Below, piece by piece: positions 1 through 7,999 of a stretch of 13,308 bases of DNA. Every line of letters starts with the position of its first letter. Within the stretch, counting starts at the first letter, position 1. Both the position numbers and the translations under genes were made by a program. This stretch comes from Terana coerulea (Eukaryota > Basidiomycota > Agaricomycetes > Polyporales > Phanerochaetaceae), in NCBI GenBank assembly GCA_024811115.1, contig JAKOGH010000593.1:1-13308 (forward strand), read 5' to 3'. The notes beneath the pieces were generated by a model. The model saw only the letters and a list, made by a program, of their open reading frames with translations. It did not search any database and had not been told where the DNA came from.

Positions 1-2566
1 GACGGCATCCGGCTGACCCATATCCTGATATGGTTCAGTTGTCAGCGTACAAAAGCAACAGCACAACATAGCGTAGTACTTACACCTATCCGAAGATCAC
101 CGATGTCCTGTCCCAGCTGTAAGGTACATAGTTAGCACCAGACGAGTACGTCTATGAAGAAGATGTCGTACCTTGAAGTGGCTAGGTACTTGCCGTTCGG
201 CGAGAACTGCAGATGCCGTACCAACGCCTGATGCGCCGAAAGGTCAATGTATGCCTCCATCTTCTTCAGCTTCGGCACGAGTGACGCGACGCGTGAGCCC
301 TTGACCATTGTCGAAGCCAGGTCATGGAGCTTGCCGTGCTTCTCCGCGGACAGCGTGCGCTGGCGCCGCGGGGACGTCGTGAGCGAAGACACGCCCGACG
401 CGGCGCGCACCATCATCACCGAGCGCACAATGTTCGTGAACCGTGCGCGTGCGGGGTTGTCTGCGATGGGCGTCGCAGGCGCGGACTGACTCTCGTGCAT
501 GGCGGTCGAGTCATCGCCGTCGATCGTCGACGGCGCACGTTCGGAGATGGGGCTGAGCACCGTTGCGGTCGCATCTGACCCGCGGTGCTCGCGGAAGGAC
601 ATCGGCTCGGGGCTGAAGCACTGCGGCGACACAGGCGACTTGTGCCCGCCGCCGTCCGACAACTCCTCGTCCGCGGCGCGGCGCAAGCGTATCTTCCCGG
701 AGACCCAGCGGGAGAAGCCGCTAAAATGGTCGGCGAGGTCCGCCCAGTGCCGCCGGCCCCAGTACGCCACCTTGCGCGCGGCGTTGGCGGGTTCCCGGAT
801 GCACCAGGCTATGCCGGGCAGCCCGTTCATCTTCACTTGCGTCTCCGAGAGCACATCAGCTAGCCACTTCTGGCCCTTGTGCCGCGTGAAGATGTACCGC
901 TCGGAGGCAAACCAGAATGACACCGCTGTTAGACCGAAGCCGCTAAACGCGGAGAACACTGTAGTGACCGTCCTGGTGATTTTGTGCTGTCCTGAGGAGT
1001 AGGCAAATAGCACCAACCCCGCTGAGAAGCAGGCGACTGAGAGGACAAGGAACACCAGTGGAGACCGTTTGATCCAGATAAGAACCCACCAAGGTACTCG
1101 ATGACCTGGCGAGCGGCTGCAGACCAGTGTAAGCATTTTCTCGACCATATAGACGTCTCATACTTACTACATTGCTTGTTTCCATGTGAGACCCAGAAGA
1201 CTGTTGACAGCAGCGCCTATGCTGAACACCAAGGAGGTGAACCAAAATCCGTTCACACTGTCCGCTAGCGGGTTCCCGGTTTGATCAAAGGAGAACTGCA
1301 ATGTCGTCGCTGTTACTGCGGAGAAGAACGTCGCAACAGTCGACAGATTCAGCAAGTTGGCGGCGCCGTGCTTCTGTGCAAAGCGGATGGTGGGTACACC
1401 TAGGTATTGCCCGGGACTGAGGTTACCACATGGAACAAAGCGACGTGAAAGAAGGTAAAAACGAACCGATCTCGATAAAGACAGACAGTGAGGATGTGAT
1501 GCCATCCAAGTGCTCACCCATTTCGCTCGTAAGATCATGCAAGTAGCGTTGCACGGCGGGGTACTTGAACTGGCCCTCGTATGTCTTTAAGCAGGAAGCC
1601 CAGTACTAGAAGCAAACGATGAGTACAGGTCCATAAATTTCAAAAGTGTATCATACTCGAAGGTCTCCTTCCAAGGACACGATAGAGGCATTGACGGCTT
1701 CATCCGTGAATTCTGGGAACTCGTTCAGACAGTCGAGGAACGTAATGACATCGTCCGCGAAGCCCTGCAGCTGGCTTGGAAAGTCCTCCGCATCCACGTC
1801 TCCCAGCAGAACGGGATTGGTAACATGTGAGGGGGCTTTCGCTTTCCGCCTCGGACGCACAGCGGGGTTCATGACATTTTCTCGTGCGCGCCTCGGCACC
1901 TTCCTCGGGAAGAGATCCGCTGCATTCTCTCTGAACAGGTATAGCAGCTGCGCAAGACGCTCGCGTAGGTGGAACGAGGACGATAGAATGCCCACAGAGC
2001 TGCCGAGTTGTCGCGCTGCGTTTGCGAAGTTCCTGAGCTGCGCGCAGGGACAAATTAAGGTTACGTCAGAAAAAACAAGCAATGGCTCACACGACGTACT
2101 TCTCTATCGAGACTAATGATCCGTCTATAGCGCCGATGTGGTTAGCGGAAGTGTAGGATACGGGACGGAGCGTGCATACCGCTCGAACTTGTTGAACGCC
2201 TCGGCGCCCACTTTCTGCAGATGTTCGTCGACGGTAGCTACATAGGTGGTCGATCAAGCGACGTCAGACGGAGCAGAGGAATGGGAACTGGGCGGCCGGC
2301 ACTCACGAACGTCTCTGTCATCTTCGAAGCTGGGTTGTTGGCTGTTGGCTGATGGTCGACATCGGTGAGATGGCTGGCTCGCCGGATGGTACAGAAGAAA
2401 ACGTACGGACGGCTCCGATGCCCTCCTCCTTGCTCAACTCATGGAGCGCGTCTAGCAGACTAAGCAAAGTCTGCTTCCGCTTGCTTTTCGTCGCGCCGTC
2501 AGCCGGCGCCGCTGTAGGCGCGGCAACATTCGTGAGGTCGTATCCTGGAGGCCCTGGATCTGGCAT
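1..2566 (-). CDS. Membrane-anchored WD40-repeat protein, N-terminal part (runs off left edge)
   Basis: Ten exons were assembled by eye: 2566-2407, 2348-2307, 2237-2180, 2124-2091, 2037-1657, 1605-1467, 1399-1168, 1116-172, 116-84 and 24-1. The introns are 51-69 nt, GT-AG, several with CTAAC or CTGAC branch sites, and all phases agree through exon 8. The start is the ATG at 2566, giving MPDPGPPGYDL. Residues 1-271 are soluble and helical. Four hydrophobic segments lie at about 288-308, 323-344, 369-388 and 398-420. A long Ser/Pro-rich cytosolic-type linker follows, and the first WD40 blade begins near residue 644 (RHLQFSPNGKYLAT, then SSWDRTSVIF in the next exon). The rest of the propeller lies outside the window. 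The layout resembles WD40-repeat-like proteins common in Agaricomycetes, but I know no proven function for them. Exon 9 has an in-frame TAG just before its donor; one extra base near 91-96 would restore the frame. Family call is firm; role is unknown. Confidence 0.82.
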
Positions 2567-2637
2567 GTCTACCGCACAATGATCAGTGCAAGTACGAAAG
2601 AAAGATATGAGGGAGGACACGCACTGCGACCCATTCC

Positions 2638-2644
2638 CTATATA
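2638..2644 (-). promoter_or_regulatory. TATA box of the WD40 gene
   Basis: TATATAG on the minus strand lies 72-78 bases upstream of the ATG at 2566, followed by a pyrimidine-rich stretch suitable for transcription start. The tract between the TATA box and the ATG also ends in a TAG acceptor-like site just before the start codon, so a 5' UTR intron is possible but not shown. Confidence 0.4.
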
Positions 2645-3706
2645 CACAGTCGTGCTATACGTGGTTATATCTTGCAACGTAATGTGAGGCGTGAGTGTCT
2701 TGAGAATCTTGATCAAGCGTTAGAGAGCGTGGGGGTCGTCAGGTAGGAGATGGCGTGCGTGGTCGGTGTGATTACAGGGAGGTAGGTGGGTCGGACGGGG
2801 GGAACGTCGTGGAAGGGAAGGGAGAGGCCCTTTGAAGGGCGTCTACCATTCCAGCGCCTTGCAACACATGTCGGCTAGTTCTTGATGGCAGAAACCTCCG
2901 GCCGCGGGGAAGGCTTTGATGCATCATGGCGATTGGCTAGCAGGCACGTCGCCCGTCCCTGCGAGGGATGCCCTCGCTATATGCGCCGCCCTGCGTCATA
3001 TGTTCACCGCACATTCATGCAGTATATACTATATTCGGCCGACGGAGGTGCGTCGGCGTCGTGCGAAGTCCCGCGCACGCTGTGAGGCGTCGTGCAGTAG
3101 CCAAAGGAGGTGCAACGTCGGGGTAGGACGCTAAGCGAGCGCGGGCGACTTTAGCCGGCAACTTGAGGCATGCTTGGTTCTTAGCTTCGCTGCACTCACC
3201 TCGGGCGAAAAGATCTTAGCAGCGCTGCTCGGCGCGTCGACTTGTTCTGTGGACGTCGCGGCCACAGTTGCCAGTGCGAACACAAGCCCGCGGCCCGCTC
3301 GCTCTCTTTGCAACTCTGGTTCCTGCCCGGTCATCCGAGCATACACACAGTTTGAGTTAATATTCCGCCACTTTTGGATGGAGCTGCTTGAGCATGATTT
3401 TGTGCGTGAGAGGCGAGATGCTGCTTTGCACATAACCGGACTGCGGAGATCAAGGGTCGTCATGAAGGGGTAAGACAAGCCGCTTGACGCCCGCACTATT
3501 ATTGGCCCCTGGTGCCGTAAGTAAATATTAAGACCGGGTAACAATAAGCTTGTTACCCGGTAAGTGAGCGTTCCTAACGGCCATCCGTTCCCACAGTTAA
3601 CCGCCGCCATAACGGGTGTTTACCAGCTTGTGAGCCGCGCCATCACGTGACGCGACCGCCACTCAGCGCGTCGCGACTCGCGCGCCTTGTTTGAACAGTG
3701 CTGCCC
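2645..3706. other. Intergenic region without a convincing gene
   Basis: Between the 5' end of the WD40 gene and the golgin relic. Open frames on both strands here, such as 3131-3610 minus and 3174-3473 plus, have no recognisable domain. The minus frame does end in a good GTGAGT donor near 3196, so a small unrecognised exon cannot be excluded. Other items seen are a 10-bp palindrome AGTATATACT at 3021-3030 that could be a TATA element, a TCACGTGA box at 3643-3650, and the inverted repeat listed separately. Confidence 0.5.
3533..3561. repeat. 29-bp inverted repeat (11-bp arms, 7-bp loop)
   Basis: The arms ACCGGGTAACA (3533-3543) and TGTTACCCGGT (3551-3561) are perfect reverse complements around the spacer ATAAGCT. 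The repeat lies in gene-free DNA about 170 bp upstream of the golgin relic. It could be a regulatory palindrome or a hairpin; no target-site duplication or mobile element was seen around it. Confidence 0.85.
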
Positions 3707-3742
3707 TCATTCACCATGTCTCTCATTCACCATGTCTCTCAT
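3707..3742 (+). repeat. 16-bp tandem duplication over the relic start codon
   Basis: The unit TCATTCACCATGTCTC occurs at 3707-3722 and again at 3723-3738, with four more bases of a third unit. It duplicates the CACCATGTCTC start context that the complete golgin gene has once at 11880. Because 16 is not a multiple of 3, the two ATGs (3716 and 3732) are in different frames, and only the second leads into the golgin-like reading frame. Confidence 0.9.
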
Positions 3743-4428
3743 CCCCGAATCTGTTGGACACATACACTCGCCAGCGAGACAGCTGGATCACAGCATATGC
3801 AAAGAGGGAGGCCTCGCGAACTTGGACTCAACAGAACGACATCCGCGGGAGTTGGAACGGTTGAGGGAGGAAAAAGAGACACCTGCGTCGCAGGGCAGAG
3901 ACCTTATATCGAGGATAGCGAATGATGCCGCACGTAGTACTTTTCTCTAGAATGCATGTTATGACGTGACTACCACGCTTGTTTCGTATAGGAAGAACTC
4001 GTCCGCCAACGTGAACTCGTGCAGCAATTGACCGTACAGAATGAGCAACTTCGTATGGAGCGTGACGAGTGGGAGCGTAAGGCGACGCAGGAACACATGC
4101 TGGCGGAAGACGCAAGAACTGCATTGTCTAATGCGCTGCGGGACCTTGAGAATCAACGCGAGGCCAGAGGACGCGCAGCAGATACCATCCAAGTCAAAAG
4201 GGAACACGGAGATAGTTTAGTACAATCCACTCAAGCTCTGGCCAAATGCCCATGTAAAGCATTTGCAGCTAAGTTTTGTCGCAGATAAAATAACTCGCAC
4301 TGTATGGCATGCTGAAATTATGATACAGACTCAGTCAGATGAGAACTCCGGAAGTTCAAATCGGATTGACCAACTCAAGGAGGAGATTGAGCTGAAAGAT
4401 TCACTAATTGATCAGCTTCTGCACAAAG
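3732..4428 (+). pseudogene. Decayed partial copy of the Rud3-like golgin gene
   Basis: This copies the N-terminal half of the golgin gene at 10068-11880, in inverted orientation. Exon 1 is at 3732-3929 (LANLDSTERHPRELERLREE against LSNLDPVERLQRELERTREE), exon 2 plus 3 at 3992-4273 (ELVQQLTVQN, DEWERKATQEHMLAED), and exon 4 at 4329-4428 (RIDQLKEEIELKDSLIDQL). Intron positions are kept and intron 1 is still alignable, so it arose by DNA duplication and not through mRNA. Damage is clear. About 12 codons are lost at the end of exon 1 and some 56 codons of coiled coil in exon 2. Intron 2 with its flanks is deleted. The first donor is GC instead of GT, and the donor after exon 3 aligns to TT, so reading ends in a stop at 4286-4288. 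The GRAB domain is absent because similarity stops within intron 4. A product of about 145 residues could exist only if the GC donor works. Likely non-functional. Confidence 0.85.
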
Positions 4429-4464
4429 GTCTGCACCCAGCACTTTGCGAGAGTAATACCATTG

Positions 4465-5100
4465 AGCTATGACCTTGATGAGATAGATCCCAACCGGGAG
4501 GAAGAGTGGGATAAGTCTACGAAGCCTAATGGGCATGTTTTGAAATATCCTACGAAGGAGGAAGTTGAGCGATGTGAGTCTACTTGCACTATTCACAGAA
4601 CATTGACTTAATGATGGTTCTTCCATAGGTATTGCTGTGACAGAAAATATGGTCCAGCTTCAGCAGCATAACACAGCCAACTTCTTTTTTGGGATGGTAT
4701 TTAGAGATAGTACCTTTGTGGCCACAGGATTGCTTCGTCTCCCATCGAAGGCAACAAAACCTATGAAACGCACACACGATAACACATATGTAAGCCACTT
4801 CTATGTAAGCCACTTCTATGTTGGCCATTTGCAGAACATTCATACAATCATACCTGACACCTAGGTATTCTACGTTGTAGAAGGCGCAGTTCGCTTCCGC
4901 GTGCATCGTATAGATTTTGTCCTAGCGACAGGCGGGATGGCGCTTGTACCGCGAGGTACGCATGCAAGACGCCACAGTATTCTAAAGCATGCTAACCGAC
5001 TTCTTCGACAGGAAATAAGTATTCTATTGAGAGTATCTCTGTCCGCGACACCAAATTATTTTTCGTGCAAGCCCGGAAGGTTGCAAAGGAAGTACTCTGA
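4465..5100 (+). CDS. mif2: CENP-C/Mif2 C-terminal cupin domain, 5'-truncated gene fragment
   Basis: CENP-C (Mif2, Cnp3) links centromeric CENP-A nucleosomes to the kinetochore; its C-terminal cupin fold makes the dimer. Exons are up to 4573, 4629-4789, 4865-4955 and 5012-5100, with GT-AG introns of 55, 75 and 56 nt and branch sites CTGAC and CTAAC. Spliced, it reads through TKPNGHVLKYPTKEEVER, then NTYVFYVVEGAVRFRVHR, GGMALVPRGNKYSIESI and LFFVQARKVAKEVL before TGA, with no frameshift or stop. This is the usual fungal CENP-C end. Missing are the nucleosome-binding CENP-C motif and the Mis12-binding N terminus. No ATG lies in frame before 4649, because a TAA at 4405-4407 closes the frame upstream. 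Homology begins some 35 bp after the golgin relic ends. I tested splicing from the relic's exon 4 and found no acceptor giving the right frame at a normal intron length. It is a fragment, possibly silent, with an unexpectedly intact frame. Confidence 0.75.
4787..4831 (+). repeat. 15-bp tandem repeat that multiplies a splice donor
   Basis: Two identical copies of TATGTAAGCCACTTC lie at 4787-4801 and 4802-4816, followed by a third copy at 4817-4831 matching 11 of 15 bases. Each unit contains a GT, and the first two give GTAAGC donors at 4790 and 4805. The unit is a multiple of three with no stop codon, so use of the second donor would insert VSHFY in frame into the CENP-C cupin between NTY and VFYVVEG. 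Confidence 0.9.
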
Positions 5101-5165
5101 GACAACCATTTATACCAGGATATTCAAAAGTGTATATGACCACGGAATCTGTATTGTAGAACTTA

Positions 5166-5678
5166 CACAAGAAGCCTCCTGATGTAAGGGGGCACCTACA
5201 GCTTGAGGCTCTTGCCAAAAAAAACACCATCAGTGAATTCTAAGAAAGAAATAATGACCCTATATCGGCAGTCATTTAAGCTCGAGACAGAGAAATGCCA
5301 CACGCAGTTGCCCGGTTGCATTTGGTTGCGACCAACGCCACGACGCTGTCAGGCCCTGCCGCTCGACGGATCACATCTCCGTGACCCGCCTCTTCGCTCG
5401 CTTTCGGACTGCGACTGGCGCCGACACCTTCAATCCCGCTTCCGACGACCCTCTGTTCTGTTCAACTTCGAAGGCGCGAGACAAGTCCGATGGCTGAGCA
5501 AAATGGCGGTAAACGCATTGCCTCTCCTTGACATCGCATGTCCGGAATCATCCCTTCGACCCTCAGCAATGCCCCGCGATCTCCCTCGAACCCCATATTA
5601 GCATCTCAAGATTCAAACTGCACTGCTTCAATTGCGGGCGCCTTGCGGCGCTGCACCACTTGTAAGGGGCCTATGTAA
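5166..5678 (+). pseudogene. Possible decayed coding stretch, identity unknown
   Basis: One frame reads like protein for most of this stretch (HLQLEALAKKNTISEF, then ARDREMPHAVARLHL, later MAEQNGGKRIASP and MSGIIPSTLSNAPRS up to LRRCTTCKGPM). It is broken by TAA at 5241 and 5277 and by two TGA codons, the last at 5529. Each stop could come from CAA or CGA by one C-to-T change. The count of four stops in about 170 codons is only modestly below chance, so this may be noise. The last part is an uninterrupted 46-codon frame from ATG 5538. I do not recognise a family. Confidence 0.2.
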
Positions 5679-5825
5679 ACTAGTATGTGGCTACGCTTAC
5701 GCTCTCGCCAGCACTGACAGTCAAGCCTGCGCACACCTTCCTTGAAGCTTGAACCCTCCTCGCTTTGACAAGCTACGCCTACACAACGCCAGCATTTGCC
5801 GCACTCTAGGCTTTCCATGCGCATT

Positions 5826-7465
5826 ATGCATCACCACAAACCTCCTGCAACCGCCGCCGACCTTCCTCCAGAAATAATCGCTGACATTCTCGCGGAGTTG
5901 ATCAAAGACAGCAGCGCGGACGCAGATCACGACTGGATAGAGTGTAAGAGGTTGCTGGGTGCATATAGCCTGGTATGTCGCTACTGGGCTTCACAATGTC
6001 GAAGCCACCTCTTTTACGTGATGACTTTACGGTCGCGGGACGTCGATCCACTAGTCAACTTCGTCCGCCAATCGATATCAGGCCTTCTACCCCTTCACCA
6101 TTGTATCGATCGCTGGCATTTCAAGTGCAACGACGTAGAGGCACCGTGGCTACATCGCTTGTTCCTTGCAAAATGTTCCCCCATGGCGCAGACCGCGAAA
6201 GCGATCTGGAAATCAGGAATGCCCAAGTTCCGGATGCCACCGGTGCTCCATCGAACCTCACCTATTCCCCCTGTCGATATCCCAGTCATTGCCTCGAACT
6301 GTACCCAGAAACCTTTTCCCATTCACTTCCCTCTACCTTACCAACCTGCGCTTCCGAAACATCTTTGATCTCTTCCAACTTATCTGGGACATTCCGAGTC
6401 TCTTCTACGTCCAATGCGAAGCGCTCTTCTTCGATAGTCCAGTTCTCCCCCGGACTTCGCCACTGGACCCCGTATGCGACCAGGCGGCAGACAGCGGCAT
6501 ATGTTCAACTCCATCTCATTTCTCAATTGTGGAGGTCCTGAAGCTGAGAGAAATATCGCGTCCTGTGCTATTTCCCTGTTTCAGCCATTCAATGAATCAG
6601 CGAGTTTGCTGGACGAGCCTGACCGCCAGCTAATCGCCAGTTTTTTGCACCCTTTCAGACCAAGGATAGATATGCACTTGTCATTGTCAATGCATGGTAT
6701 GTATCTATACCTTCAACTTCATACATGCCATGATAACAGTACCATGCAAACAGATAGGAAACATCTAAACGTCAGGTACTTCACCCCGACCTTACGAAAG
6801 GATTCTCATGTCAAGTTCATCTTGGCTCATTTATTGGCCAACCGTCAAGGCGACCTGACATCTGCATGCATAAATTACAAATGGCTCTCGCGGACTACAA
6901 AGACATTGATTGGAATAGTGTCGATGAAGTCCTCCACGCCTCTGACGAAATCCAAGAGTTTCGTATCGTTCTTTTCGGCCCAGAAGACGCGCATATAGCC
7001 AGGTGGCTTATAGAGGGCATCTCTCGTGGGGAGTTCCTGCCGAAGGCGCACGATTTGAAGAAGGTGTACGTCCGATTCAAGTTCTCCGCCGAGGCTCGCG
7101 GCAACCGGCAGAGTTTCTGGCTGCACAAACTCGGCCGCTATGCGCAGGCAGCGCACGAAGTCGACGGACACCGCGTCTTCCTCACAAATATCCAGGCCTT
7201 CGACCTTCTGCTTTGCGAGGCCGCGGAGGAACGGGAGCGGTTCCTGAGAGGCATTCTCGTAGCTAGTGATAGAGTGCGACCCCAGGAGCCTAGTGCGGAT
7301 GTCGAGTCCAAGGCGGGGCCGCGAATCGTCGGGGCTAGAGAGATGGAGATGAATGAGCCGAGCGAGGCTTCACCAGCCAACGAAGTGACGGCGGGGACCA
7401 CAGCACCTGGGACAGTGCTTACTATCAACGCGCCGAAGGATGTTCATATCCAGGAGGCTTCCTGA
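5826..7465 (+). CDS. F-box protein, first of a tandem pair
   Basis: F-box proteins recruit substrates to SCF ubiquitin ligases through Skp1. The start is ATG 5826. The F-box covers about residues 11-63 (AADLPPEIIADIL, CKRLLGAYSLVCRYWASQC), as is usual for the large F-box families of Agaricomycetes. One intron is supported at 6697-6753 by alignment with the neighbour at 8000. The middle (SLPRTVPRNLFPFTSLYL) and the end (DYKDIDWNSVDEV, RWLIEGISRGEFLPKAH, FWLHKLGRYAQAAHEVDG) are shared with that neighbour. The literal reading frame shifts four times: at 6175/6176, in the C runs 6267-6271 and 6447-6451, and in 6784-6787. Each shift equals one missing base. Adding four bases gives exactly 529 codons including the stop, so this is either an intact gene of 528 residues with consensus errors or a young pseudogene. 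The residues after about 450 are variable. Target unknown. Confidence 0.78.
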
Positions 7466-7999
7466 GGGAAACAGACGAAGCCGCGACGGCGGAGGAGGAG
7501 CGTAGAAGGATTTGAGAGGACATTTGGCGAAGGATGGGATGCCGCGGATGCACGGAAGACAGCGCTCGAGCACCGAGGTCGGTATGAGTACACGTCGAGG
7601 GCTACAGAGGCAGCGTGCTAAATACGAGCATAAGAGGATACGCAGAATGAGTGCGCGGGCGCGCTGTGATATACCTGCCGATATAAAATGTACGACTTTC
7701 AAGGTTCTTGTTCGCAGCCGTCGCTGATCCTAGGTGGCGCTCTGCTGTGCACTACGGTTATGACAGGAAGTCAGATCTATCCATTGGGCTCTGCACCCGG
7801 GTCTGATCATCTTTGCTACCTTCAAATCACGGTGCTTCGCATGTGCGACGCGCAGCACTGTACGAAGGGCTATGAGAGCGCATATATATGGCTACAGTCT
7901 CAGTAAGCCCTGACTTCCTTTCACCTCGCCAATCCCTCGCCCTCACAGGTCACTGGCACAACCACGCGACCAAAGCTCTCACCGTACTCCCTTCCTGCG
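7466..7999 (+). other. Spacer between the tandem F-box genes
   Basis: No gene seen. The first part is diverged 3' DNA shared by the tandem repeat: the sequence at 7522-7546 matches that at 9712-9736 (TTGGCGAAGGAT against TTGGCAAAGGAT). The last 120 bp should hold the promoter of the second F-box gene. Confidence 0.5.
7881..7890 (+). promoter_or_regulatory. Possible TATA element of the second F-box gene
   Basis: CATATATATG lies 110 bp upstream of ATG 8000. Placement is reasonable for a fungal core promoter, but nothing else supports it. Confidence 0.25.

Noticed and set aside
247..1002. Several long plus-strand open frames
   Set aside because: They lie opposite exon 8 of the minus-strand WD40 gene and arise from its GC-rich codons; they have no domain or splice support.
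3131..3610. Minus-strand open frame of 159 codons and an overlapping plus-strand frame
   Set aside because: Composition is not protein-like, no domain is seen, and no partner exon could be joined with confidence to the GTGAGT near 3196.
4329..4573. A spliced golgin and CENP-C fusion protein
   Set aside because: From the donor at 4429 the usable AG sites give the wrong frame, or an intron of only 25 nt; direct read-through also stops at 4470-4472.
6170..6790. Programmed ribosomal frameshifting in the first F-box gene
   Set aside because: Four shifts in one gene at plain C/G runs, with the same pattern in other genes, fit missing bases far better than recoding.
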